Shown here piece by piece: positions 22,078 through 33,989 of a stretch of 64,000 bases of DNA. Where the stretch lies: assembly GCF_017591425.1 (NCBI RefSeq), contig NW_024465655.1:2603501-2667500 (forward strand), read 5' to 3'. This stretch comes from Ochotona curzoniae (lineage: Eukaryota > Chordata > Mammalia > Lagomorpha > Ochotonidae). A model generated the notes under the pieces. That model did no database searches. It saw nothing but the letters and a program-made list of their open reading frames with translations, and was not told where the DNA came from. The position numbers and the translations under genes were made by a program. Position 1 is the first letter of the stretch. The number at the start of each line of letters is the position of its first letter.

Positions 22078-22375
22078 TCTTTTTTTCTTAAATATTTTTA
22101 CTTGAAAGGTAGATTTATAGACAAAATAAAAAACATGGAGGGAGAAATGAGATGAGAGGCCATCCATCTGCTGGTTCACTCCCCAAATGGCCACAATGGC
22201 CAGAACTGAGCCAATCAGAAGCCAGAAACCAGGAGCTTCTTCTGGGTCTCCCATGCAGGTGCAGGGGCCCAAAGGTTAGACCCATCTTCTTCTGCTTTCC
22301 CAGTGAGCTGTATCAGAAGTGGAGCAAATGGACTTGAGAAGATTCCCCATGGGATTCCAGCCTGCTTCTAATTAG
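22078..22375 (-). repeat. C-SINE, intermediate age
   Basis: Reverse copy with 'GGTTCACTCCCCAAATGGCC', 'CAGGAGCTTCTTCTGGGTCT' and 'CCCATGCAGGTGCAGGGGCC'. It abuts the previous SINE tail to tail. Confidence 0.8.
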
Positions 22376-25300
22376 CCTGCGTTAGCCCTAACTTCCTATG
22401 TCTTAAACCAGAGATTTTTGTTCAATTATCAACAAAATTCTCAATCTATTTTAATGTCTATGTTTAAATAGTATTAATCTTAAATATCACTAGTTTTTTC
22501 ATGTCACTTAATATATATATATACATATGTTTATATGCCATACACATATACAGTTGTCTAAAATCTAATGTCATCCTTTGATATTATTAAGTGATAGATA
22601 CATAGAGCTTAGCATCCATACTGAGTGCAAAATTCATCCACGGCTTTGATTTTGAACAGATTTCCTGTTGACATACTATGGACTCATGGCCTGTTTGAAT
22701 CAACACAGTAAACTATTAAACCAACACCACCAACAGCCACAAGATTCTGCTACCCTCAAACACAAAGCTTAAAAGAAAGACTTGTGAAAACCAATTCAAT
22801 CCTTATTTTCCCTCATTCATGAACAAGGTCCTTAGCTGTCATAAAAACTAATCCTGGTTAAAGTTGTTCAGAGGACAGAATTGAATTAACCAATGTTCTA
22901 GCAACAATAAAAAGAATAATAACCAAGTGATGACTTCTTGCACAAGGCTGTCATCCTGTTTTCATGACATTAGGACCCGTATTTGTTACCCAAGCAAGGC
23001 TCGCCAGCACACACAGCCTACAGAGCGGAGCACTGGGCTTGGAACTGGATGAATCATCATTAGCGACACTGATTGTGTTGACAAGGCTTTGCACAGCGCT
23101 CTATGTCATCCACTGGGAGCCAGGATGAAATCTGGCCTGAGTTCTCTTCGGGGCTTACTGACGACTCACCTACAAAGAGTAGCACAATTAATACAAGAGT
23201 GCAAGTAGAAGGAAGTTCTCATCTTACAAAGCCATGCTGGTATCTAAGAACAATCGTCGGAAAACACACATGCTTTGCTCTTCTGGAACCATTGGGTTGT
23301 GATTTAAACTTGGACTCTAAATGGCAACCACTCCTGTTGCTTTCAGAGGAAGAGCACTTGTGGATGGCAACATGTAATACATGGCTCTTGGGAGGAACTC
23401 CATAATGTCGCCAAAGATTGCTTAAGGAAATGTTCTCACTGGGGAAAAGGGAGACTTGCTCATCTGGATTCAGCAGCAGTAGATAAGGCTGGGATCACCC
23501 ACCATCTCCAGGAAGAAACACAGGAGGATTTGCTGGACAACCCATGGAGCTCATCTTTGAGTAAAGAAACCCAACCCTGGCTTCTCTATTTTATTTAAGC
23601 ACAAAGAGACCTTGACACAGGGAATACAGATAAACTCCTTTAAGCCAGATGCCAACTGAAAGAAGCTGAGCTGAGGCAGAGCATCTCCCATTGGCAGAGA
23701 GAAGGCCCAAGCATTGGCAGAACCAGGCGTCCCAGAGTGGACACCTGTTCTTGGCGTCACACTGTGACACCCAGAAGTCTGTGAAAGGCTGTGAAGCAGT
23801 AATGCTAACCTGAACTCTGCTTTCTTGAGTCTTTGTTTGGCCTTGTTAGAATGACCCTGTGAAACCTAACATCGAAGAAGAGTGTCCTGCAGCTTCTTAG
23901 AAGAAGAGACTGTGCTTTGCTCATTTTCTTTCCTAGAACTAAGCACATGTATTTCTCTGCAAAACAGCCTTAAGCCCTTTGATGTTGTAATCTGCCTCAC
24001 TAGACCTAGTGTTGACAAAGATGCAGAATGCAGTCCAGCTCATGATGGTCAGTGCTCCCTGACTTCACATCCTGCATCCCTGCCCAGATTCCAAATTGCC
24101 CACCTGGACTCTCCTTCAAGATACTAAGCTCCCAACTTATCCTTCACTGACCAGCCAAACCTGCCTACTTCCAGACCCATTCTCAAACAATGAGGAGTGA
24201 TTTGATACACAGACAAATGAGCCATTCAAGACTTCCATAACAACTCATGTATGGCAACAACAGTGATTTGAGGAGCACTGAAAGCATTCACATTCAGAGA
24301 TAAACTTTTTTTTTATTAGAAAAATCTTCCATGATCTCACTGTTGGTCTTGTAACCTTTTGTACATGTGAATGTGTGAGCTCTCATAACAGGTCTCTGGT
24401 TAAGTTTCTATTTGCCTTCTACCTGTATCTCGTGGTTCCTCGGTTTCCCATATTGTCATCAGTTTCTCATACGTGCTGCCATTGCAGGCAGCTTTGTTGG
24501 AACAGAGTGTTGTGTAAATGAATTACCGCTGAGCTGCTGCTCGTGACTAGTTCGCATGTGGAGCCACATTCCTGGTCATTAGCTATTGAATGTCTAGCTG
24601 GGTATTTAGAACGCCAAAAATAGTGTACTGGAATTGGACCCTAAAACCCTCCAATTGATTCCCAACTCTTCATCCTGTGCTTCTCCACAGATTTTTCTTC
24701 TGCTGCTGTTTTTCTGTGTGTCAGAGATGTGGCAGTTCATAAGAAGAAAGAAAGAGGCATATTCCACAGAAGAGCACCAGAGACTCCACCATATGCTTGC
24801 CAACCTTCTCCCGTTAAGTAGACTGTTAAGAGAAAAGGATATAAGATATGGAAATAGTTTATTGACTGATTAAATTTCAGGATAAACTATGACTCTTCAG
24901 TCTTACAGACTTCCAACCAACTCTGCAAATCTTTTATTACACTGTTTAATATTCCTGAAACTAAGTCTCCTAAAGTTTCTAACATAGATCGCTTGATTCT
25001 GAGCCCAAATCAACACCATACTTACTTGTTTTTGCCCCGAGGGCTGCAGTGTGAGGGCCGGACAGCTGGAGGTGGACAGAACACAAGAAGTACAGCATGT
25101 GCTGTGCAGCCATGCCAAGGAATGTCTGCATCTTGGAGAATCAAGCAGGTGCCTGTCTATGCTTCCTGCGGTCTTCAGGAACTGAGAACTAGACCAAGAC
25201 CTACTATGCTGTCAAGTGCAGCAAATCATTTGCAAAACAGGCAATTGGCAACAGTGCCATGGGATGAACAAGCAGGCGGCAACTTTTCTGACTTGGAAGA

Positions 25301-26011
25301 TGCTGAAAGCACAGCTAACAGCCTAGCCTATAAACAACACACCTTTCTCGTAAGTGGTGAAAATCTTGCAGTTGGCAAGTTGATGCAGGTCCCCTGATTC
25401 ACTTCTCTACAGTCTGCATTCAAAATCTCTTGCATCATAAAATTATGGAATCAACTAAGGAACAAAGAAATCAAAGTCTCCTGCAGCATACCAATGAAGA
25501 AATATATAAACTAAGAAACAAATAAGCCAAAATACCAGATTTCAGAACATCTAGAGCACACAGTGAAACATCTCAACAAAAGTCCCATGTTTATGGTCCT
25601 CGGTAAATGTATCTTAGTCACTCTCCCTCCTTTCCATCACTCTCAAATCCCTTCATTTTTTTTTATCAAGTTAGAAATTCAGCTCCCTTGGGAGTCACCT
25701 CTCAACATCCAGGATAATATCTTTCTTGCTCAAATGCTGTGTCATCTTCAATTCTGATAACCACAGGACACAGACTCTTTTCTCATCAGAAAAAAAAAAA
25801 TCAAGGTGTCTGAATATTTTAAGTATATGGTAAGTTATCCAAAACACCCTAACCCTAAAACTTAATTCTGTCATGCAGTGTGGCACTCAAAATCAAGTAT
25901 CCCAAGTACACAAGCGTACACTGGGCGTTCCTTCACTTAGCATGGGTTCCAGCGCCAGAAGCTCATTGCAAGCTGAAAATATCACGATCAAGAATTGCCC
26001 AACTTGGCTGG
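22376..26011. other. unique DNA, no gene recognised
   Basis: 3.6 kb without a recognisable gene or interspersed repeat. It has a TA-rich tract (about 22508-22530) and an A run at 25790-25800. The longest forward ORFs (for example 24993-25397) show no family signature. Confidence 0.45.
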
Positions 26012-26280
26012 GCTTTAGTGCAGAGGTAAGATTACCACTTGGAATTTCTGCAACCAATACCACAGTGTCTGGTTCGAACCTTGGCTCCCACTTCCTGCTG
26101 AAGTACATCTGGGCGGAGAGCAGAAGATGGTTTAAATAGGTGAATCCACACCACCCAGGCAAGAGAAGTGGACTGGGATAAGGGTCCAGGTTTCAGTCTG
26201 GCTGAGCAGTAATGGGTGTTTGGGGAGTGAACCATTGGATAAGTCTCTGTCACAGAGCCTTTCAAATAAAATTAAGACAG
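26012..26280 (+). repeat. C-SINE, old
   Basis: 'TGTTTGGGGAGTGAACCATTGG' (quoted in part) and 'GCCTTTCAAATAAAATTAAG' at the tail identify it. A CA microsatellite follows the tail. Confidence 0.7.
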
Positions 26281-26284
26281 ATTG

Positions 26285-26285
<1 letters not shown>

Positions 26286-26318
<33 letters not shown>
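26286..26318. repeat. (CA)n microsatellite
   Basis: About 16 CA units directly after a SINE tail. Confidence 0.95.
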
Positions 26319-26664
26319 ACTTAAAACATACCCAACTAAAAAACAGATATTCGTTTATACTCTATGTGACCACATGGGTAACTAGGAGCTGCAGATCACC
26401 ATGCCATCCAGCATCACGAAAGAATATCATGGTGTGCAAAGGTAGCCCAGCAAAGACCAAACTTCAAAATACTGTATTGAGTGTGTATCATACTTGTAGC
26501 ATTGTAAACTCAAGAATTTCTAAGGCAATCCATTATAAGCCAGGGATAATCTCTGTATGCTCCAGAAACAGCTCACCTACTCCAATATAAGCTAGGGCCA
26601 ATGACAAAGCCCACCTCCACACACATTAACATTGCTTTACAATATTTTCCTTGAATTCTATATC

Positions 26665-26857
26665 AAAGGGCTAGTTCAAGTACTGGCTGCACCACTTCTC
26701 ATCCAGAACCTGGCTAATATAACCTAGGAAGGCAGTGGACAGTAAGCAAAGTGTACAAGTCCCTTCCACTTACATAGGAGACCTGGATGGAGTTCCAGGA
26801 TCAATACTTCAGCCTGGCCCTAATGCATCCACTTGGGGAGTGAACCAAAAATTGGAA

Positions 26858-26898
<41 letters not shown>

Positions 26899-26900
26899 AT
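26665..26900 (+). repeat. C-SINE, old, 5'-truncated, with (CT)n
   Basis: The body has 'CACTTCTCATCCAGAACCTG' and 'CTTGGGGAGTGAACCAAAAA'. The CT-rich segment has expanded to a pure (CT)n at 26862-26894. Confidence 0.7.
26862..26894. repeat. (CT)n microsatellite within a SINE
   Basis: About 16 CT units, formed in the CT-rich 3' part of the C-SINE. Confidence 0.93.
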
Positions 26901-29471
26901 TCTAAGATGTGTGGATAGGGCTGAAGGCTCAGATTCTGCCAGCACATTGATTACATGCAATGTTCTAAACAATCTCCTTGGAATTTGCTGTTTTAATCAA
27001 AATAACTTTTTCAAGTAGGAACCAGTTGAACTTTTGATCATGAATTGAATTTCAAAGTGGGATGATGCCCCTGTAATGCAAATGCTCAGGGAACTATCAT
27101 ACCTGCAATTTCCATGAGCAATATGTATTGCCTTTTCCAGGAATGGAACAATCTAGAAGCTTTCCAAGGCTGCTGCTTTGAGGATCATGGGATAAAATAT
27201 GCTCAGAGTGAAGCTGATGACACCTATTTAAGGGATGTTGGAAAAATCTATACCCAATGCTAAGTGTATCTCCCATCTGGCTGAGGGGGAGGCATGGGAC
27301 AGAACAGGTTTCTGTCCTCCTTCTGTTGAAGAGATTTACATGATTTTATCTAAATACCCATCATAACACAACTTAAAACCTTTTCCTCCACTTTCCTACA
27401 TTTTTGTCCCTGAAATCATTTCAGGACTTCACTCCTAATTTTGTTTCATGCTGCTTGCCTAAACTTTCAGATCACTCTCACCTTGAGAATGAAGATATCA
27501 ACATCAACTGATTCTGAAATGGTGAATCATTTCAGGGCAATGAAATAAGGGGACGTCAAAGCAAAATTCTAGACTTTTCTGTTTCAAATCTTGTTCCATT
27601 CTTGGCATTTTTCTCAAGACTAAGATTATCTGGACATTACATCAACACCCATCTTCAATGTACAAACTTGTAAAATATCAACTTTTCATCTCTCTTACAG
27701 TGACTGGATACACCATGAACACAGAGACTGCATCAACATGAAAATGCTCACTTTTAATAACAATAACACCATCTCCAAAGAGTCACGACATGATTTAAAG
27801 AATTTTTTGCTACACAGTATTAATTTACCAGCTTTCTACATGACAGGTTCTCAAAGCAGTAAGAACATCTGTGACCTGCAGGCTTCATGTTTCCCTTAAT
27901 GGAACACTAATTGTTTTTCAAATAAATGCTCCCAGTGTGCCAGCTCTCCATGTCAAATGGAAGTGGACTGAGGAGTGGCAAATTAATCCAAGGCCAGTCT
28001 TCGGAAAACTCCAGGCAATGTCTTGTTGAGATTAAATATACTTAATAATCCAATGTACACAGTTAAAATTTGAATTATTAGCGTACTAGGCCTGAAAGTT
28101 CTCAAAAAAGTCCATCTTTTTCGTTGTTTTCCACATTTACTTCTTGAAAACAATTGTGTCCCCAATTTAGACACAAGAACACATACACACACAGACTTTT
28201 TCATACAAAGTTTTATTTTGTATCTGTAGCTGCAATTCTGCATTTTCCTTATTTGCAACTATTTGGGAGAGTTTAAAATCAGATGTGTTAACATCGCCAT
28301 CTTGTGGTACTCAACAATTTGAAATGCATCCACGCAACCAAGGAACTCTTCTTCCACCTGGGCTCTCTAAGAGCTGTTCTTTCACTTGAATTCATTACTC
28401 TTTGGAATTAGCACTACTAAAGAAGGTAAAGATGTCATCAAAACAAAGTGGAGCATTGAAACAACTCTCGAAAAAGCTTCAATGGGAGGCAAACAGTAGG
28501 ATATGCCCCTCTTTCGGGAAACACAGTTCCAAAGGAAAAAAAAATAAAAGACAGGAAAACATTTCAAGTGAGCCTTAAAGCATTTAAACTGAAGAATCCC
28601 ATTTGTATTTGCTATGTTCTCTGCTCTGATACCAAGTGGAAAAACCAGGCAGCCCAGGATGGTTGGCAACACTTTGTGGCTCTCAACAATGGAAGGTTCA
28701 AGCCGTTGATATTCCTCTCCCAGCAGCAGAAACCATAGCCGGGTGCTACAGAAATTGGCCGTTAATGAAGAAACGATCAAATGTTCTTACCCTCCTTCCC
28801 TCCTGCTCTGCTGCCTTTCACACAACCACCAGCAGTCCTCAAACCAGAGGCCAAAGGGCTCCACTGGGGGAAATTCTAACAATGCGATGATTTCTTTTCC
28901 CCTGAACCACTTCAATACCAGGCACTTAGGCACTCATGAGGAACTCATGCCCAGTGACAGGCCTGGCCAGCTGACTCCCAGGACAAGCCCTTGGATGTGC
29001 TTTCTCCGAAGATTAGGTCAGCAAACTCATTGAAAATGCCATCCAGCCTGTGAAAGTCATTGTCTCGGTTTTGGAGTTGACTATGGCATGGATTCACATA
29101 GTGTACAATGACAGTGAGGGGAATGTGGGTGACATACTTAATAATAATGGTCAGACATGAGGCATTGTACGTCTAACCAAAAGCACCCAGGTTGCTGAAG
29201 GAGCTCTGCTAAGCTACCACAGGTCTTGAAATTCACAGGTGACCTTGAGATTCACAGGTCAAGTTCAGATCTACACACAAAACCCATGCACACGCATGCA
29301 CCCACAATAACACCACTGTCATCCAGCCCATTGGCATCAGCACCAGAATTCAGCCAAGCACCTTGCACTAACCGCTTCTGGGATCAGCTCCCAGACAAGG
29401 AGGCATAGGACAAAGGACTCAAAAGGCGAATTCAGTGGAGGACAAAATTGAGAAAAAGCAACCTTAGGGGA
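26901..29471. other. unique DNA, no gene recognised
   Basis: 2.6 kb without a recognisable gene or repeat. A CTCF-like motif is listed separately. Confidence 0.45.
28295..28307. promoter_or_regulatory. Possible CTCF-type motif
   Basis: CGCCATCTTGTGG resembles the core of the CTCF site (CGCCCYCTGGTGG type) with a few mismatches. A single motif match is weak; occupancy data would be needed. Confidence 0.25.
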
Positions 29472-29828
29472 TCAGTGTGCCACTTAAATGAACTAAGCTG
29501 CTGCCTGCAATGCCAGCACCCTATATCAGAGTGCAGGTTCAAGTCCCAGCTGTGCAGCGTCCATCCAGCTCCCTGGTAATATTTCTGGGAAAGCAGTGGA
29601 GAATAACCCACCAATCTGGGCCCCTTCCACCCTTGTGGGAAGCCCAGATGGAAGTCCATGCTCCTTGCTTCCATGTGACACAGTCCTAGCTACTGTAATT
29701 ATTTGGGATGTAGACCCAATGTAGATCCCACTTATTTGGGAGGCAGTCTCTCTGTTTCCTCTCTCTCTCTTGCTCTATGTCCTCTCTTTTTCCCTTATTT
29801 CTTTCTGCCTTTCAAATAATTAAGTACA
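29472..29828 (+). repeat. C-SINE, intermediate to old
   Basis: 'GTGCAGGTTCAAGTCCCAGC' (B-box region), 'GGAAAGCAGTGGAGAATAAC', a long CT-rich stretch and 'CTGCCTTTCAAATAATTAAG' at the tail. Confidence 0.8.
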
Positions 29829-31984
29829 TGTTCAGAGAGAGAGAGCAACTCTGGGTGATAACAAAAGAGGGGAATAAAATGTGTGGGAAATCTGCCCAAG
29901 AAGGACAAGGGGGCAGCTTGCTGAAGCAGCCACGGGATGCTGGGAGAGGACCACAACATTGCCAAGACCCAAGATGTTATCCTGTGAGTACAGATCCTTG
30001 AATCTTGCCAGCGGCAAACAGACATTCCTGCCTGTCTATCCAGATCTGACTAACTCCCAGCCATCCTTGGAAGACCAGGACTGAGGAGTGAATTCCTGCT
30101 CCTCCTTGGTCATCCTGCATTATTTTCCAGGCCATTCTCTCATTTGATAGTTGTTCCTTTATCTCCCCCGGGAAGGGAATTTGTGATTCCTTCTGGAAAC
30201 AGGAGCACTGTGGGTGCTGGGCACATTCTCCTGGCTGCTGGCTCCGATTTTGAGCAGACACAGGCCTGGAAGGAAGCCCAGTCATGGGGTGACTGTGATG
30301 CAACAGAGCCTCTCACCACCAGCAAGGCTGCAGTTCCAACTCTGCAACAGAAATCATTGTGGCTTTAGTGGTAGAAAACTTGGATCAACATAGAGCATCC
30401 CCTAGGCTCCACTTGCCACACATGGAACACAGCCTTGCTTATTCATTCAAACTCTATTATCACATTTGCATAATCACTGTCGTGGACACCACTGGCCCAC
30501 GAAGCCTACATGACTTACCATCTGCCTTGTCGCAGAAGTGTTTTGTCCATCTGTGGTTTAAAAGGATCATCAAGAGAAGACAATATGGAAAAATCATGAG
30601 AACGGATTCCAGAGTCCTGGGTTCCAGTTCTGACTCTGTTAGACACCATCTATAGCTCCGTGTGACCTAGAATGCCTCTTCTGGTTGAAAAAATACCAAA
30701 AAAATCTGTTATTTTTTGGCATTGCTAGAAAAATTATTTTGGATCTCAATTGTTCTATTCAACACTTTCTATTTTCAAAAAAAAAATGTCATTTTTCTAG
30801 TTGTAATGCAAGGATTGTGACATTTAAAATGGTTAAACTGGGGATCTATATCCCATGCTTACAGAGAAGCTCATACCTACACATGAGCTGACACAGATGT
30901 GCACACACACACATATGTACAGATAGGCATTCATGTGAAAACAAGGTCTCCATACAAGCACCATGAGCATAAGTTTCATGTCTCAGCTCCTTACACTGGT
31001 CTTCGATGGGAAAGACATGTGTCATTTAGGGCAAAGAGCTGCTGTGCCTGGGGCCTCACCATCTGTAGGGCTATGATCAAAACATCACTCTTCAATTACC
31101 ATCCAAGACACAGCTGTAGAATCATAGAGCAGTGTTTTTACAAAACTAAGCATTGTGTGAGTTATCTCCTGACTGTAAAGGGAATGCCTTCTGCACAAAC
31201 CATGTCCTACTTGATAGCACATTTCTATGGTGCATAATGAGTGCTATTCTATTTACTTGTTTTCCATGCCATTTTTATTTAGTGTCTTCTTTAAGCCTTG
31301 CAAAGTTTCCAAACATCTCTAACTCTAAGAAAAACATCAGTGAGTCAGGCTGATCAAAATTAGCTGTCTTCGCTTGGACTCTGCACAGCATCACAGGCTG
31401 AGTCAGCTTGTTTAAGGAGGGACTCTCAAGGAGCAAACATGGAGAACCAGGAAGACAGAAACTGGAAAGCAGAAGAGCAACTCCCCAGGTCCTTCATCAT
31501 GCTGGTCACGGATGCAAAACCCCATGGCTCCATCCTCCTGGAACAGCAGTGGCTGGAGTCAAATGGTAAGCTAGAAGGTCATGTAATGCTGATGTGTTCG
31601 TACATCTCTTCTCAACTCACCACCACTTAGGTTGATGCAACCATCAAATTACTTCCGCATCAGATGTGCCTCGGCCACGTGCCACGCTCTGGTACAGTAA
31701 TGAAGACACTGCCCTTGTGCAGATGAAGAATTCAGATCAACACTTTTAGATCAGGTCAGAACACAGACAACATCTCCTATCTCCACTGAATATATAGCAA
31801 GGAATGGTGGGAGGGTCAACATAAGGGAAGTATCCAGAAAGATGGTGATTTCAAGAAATGTCTCAAGAGGCTGTACGGAGTTTTCCATTAGCTAAAGCAA
31901 GAAGGAAGAGTGAATTACTGGTATGATCCTACATGTTAGAGAGGTCAAAAGGTGTGCAGGTTACTACAAGGACTTTAGAAAGAA
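29829..31984. other. unique DNA with a possible MIR
   Basis: No gene was recognised. A short CA-rich stretch lies at about 30899-30915. A possible MIR at about 30600-30690 is listed separately. Confidence 0.4.
30600..30690 (+). repeat. Possible MIR remnant
   Basis: 'GAGTCCTGGGTTCCAGTTCT' followed by 'GACTCTG' and 'CCGTGTGACCTAGAATGCC' follows the central MIR core order (CTGGGTTCAAATCC ... TGTGACCTTGG). Confidence 0.35.
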
Positions 31985-32062
31985 AGAGAGAGATGTGTCA
32001 GGAAAAGGTTAGCTCATATATATATCTGACTTTGCAATAAAAATAAATCTTTTTTTTAAAGG
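31985..32062 (+). repeat. C-SINE 3'-end fragment
   Basis: GA-rich run, then 'TATCTGACTTTGCAATAAAA' and 'ATAAATCTTTTTTT'. This is the pika-type SINE tail without its body. Confidence 0.5.
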
Positions 32063-33218
32063 TGAACTCCACAGTTGAAGAAATAGGCAGGTCCTAGACC
32101 AGGAAAACATGGACCCCCATCTTAGTGACACCCAACGAACCAGAAGACTATAAAAAAAGCAAGGAGTTAAGCAGTTTTCTCAGGAAAGAAAATTCTGATA
32201 ACGTCGTGACACCATTTATCTTAGAGGTAAGGCAAAATATGTATAATATGATCATCTCAAGATTAAAATAACTGGACTCTGTCAGGTATTTCAGCTCATA
32301 AAACATACGATTATCTGTTTTTCTGTAAATGAACAGAACATTAGAGCTAAATTTAACACAAGACTTAATGAAAGCCATTGCAAGACTTCATCAGAGCTGA
32401 GACTTTTTTGAGTGTATAAATCTGTTACTTATTAATTAGTGTTCACAGCACTTTACAATGCAGGCCTAGAAGTAATTTAAACCATTAGTCACTTCCCCAG
32501 TGACATTATTTTTCTGTAAGCCAAAAAGCCAAACATGATACCTCAATAAGTTTAATACCAAGACTGTCCAGAAATGTAAAATTTTCCCAAGGCTCAAAGA
32601 AGAAAATCAGTCATATTGGTGTCATATTCAAACAACAAACAATGGACACCCGATAAGCAAAGTTGACTTTCTCAAGCTAAATTTAACAACATGAAGTGAT
32701 TAATTCTGACATCCTTATGTGAATTTGTATGGCAAACACAAAAGGCAAAGGCCTGTCAAGGGAAGAATAAGAAACCAAAAGTGTGAAACAAGACAGGATG
32801 GACACAGGGACAGAGACTGGAGGAACCGAAGAATCCAGCAGGCGGCTTCCGCGTCTCCTAGCAAACATCTCTGTTTTCCTCTCTGTCCAATTGTCCGTAG
32901 TAATTGCTGCTGATGTGGGACAGCTGGGAAAATAACCCCCTTCTAACAGGCAGCCCACAGACCAGCAGCTATTACAAAGCTCCTCCCACTTCCCGTAGCC
33001 CATCTTCTACCCATTTTGGCCATGACCCACTTTGGTGGAATCCTGAGACCTGATAACTCCTTTTCTATTCCTGTTTTCTAATTGATGATATGTAAGAATG
33101 TATAACATATAGGTTGAAATATAATTATCGAACAAGATACTATGAAACAAATTTTTAATATATTAATGTGTATGCCTCTTTATCAATGCATTAGCAAACA
33201 TATAGATGCAGGATAAAC
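32063..33218. other. unique DNA, no gene recognised
   Basis: AT-rich; no gene or family recognised. Confidence 0.4.
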
Positions 33219-33230
33219 ATGAACGGAATT

Positions 33231-33549
33231 TTTTTTAAAGATTCATTTTTATTTTTATTGGAAAGGCAGATATACAGAGGAGAGACAAAGAGGAAGATCT
33301 TCTGTTCGATAATTCACTCCCCAGGTGTCCGCAACGGCAGATGAGCCAATCCGAAGCCAGGAGTCTCTTCCGGGTCTCCCATGCGGGTGCAGGGTGGCAA
33401 GGCCTTGAGTCATCCTCCACTGCTTTCCCGAGCCACAGGCAGGGAGCTGGATGGGAAGCGGGGCCACTGGGATTAGAACCAGCGCCCATATGGGATCCTG
33501 GCACGTTCAAGGCGAGGACCTTAACCATTGTGCCATCGCGCCGGGCCCA
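33231..33549 (-). repeat. C-SINE, young, full length
   Basis: Reverse copy ending in GCGCCGGGCCC on the right. A near-perfect 12-bp TSD (ATGAACGGAATT at 33219-33230, ATGAACAGAATT at 33550-33561) has one mismatch. Confidence 0.92.
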
Positions 33550-33564
33550 ATGAACAGAATTTTT

Positions 33565-33989
33565 GAATACAGGCAACATTGTTGAGGTGATATGAAGATG
33601 CTAATAACACCTATTGGTGATGCCTTACTACATGCTGCTAATACTGGCACCAACAGCTTATGCTGAAGTTCAGTGAAACTAAAAATACAGTTTGTGAATT
33701 CTTAGTTAAGTCTGCTAGTCAAAGGTCTGGTCTTTGTGTCTCAATCCACTTTCTAGAAAGGAATAAATCCAATTTCAAAGAATTATTTGGAGCACCTGTA
33801 ATAGAACTTGTCATTTTTAAGGAATTCAATTGGGGTTGACCAGGCATGCGAAGCGGAACCTCCACTTCATTAGCCACTTTTGGCTGATGAACAGTGGTGG
33901 GGGGTGGAGGGCAGGGGGGTGGGGAGTAGGAGGGCAGCAGGCCCCAACTGCTTAAAAAGCAGCCAGCATCATCTTAACTCTTGCAGCCA
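33565..33989. other. unique DNA with a G-rich quadruplex-prone run
   Basis: No gene was recognised. 33896-33934 is almost pure G/A/T with at least six runs of three or more G, a candidate G-quadruplex. Confidence 0.45.

Noticed and set aside
25845..25862. Interstitial telomere repeat (CCCTAACCCTAA)
   Set aside because: Only two units; too short to be meaningful.
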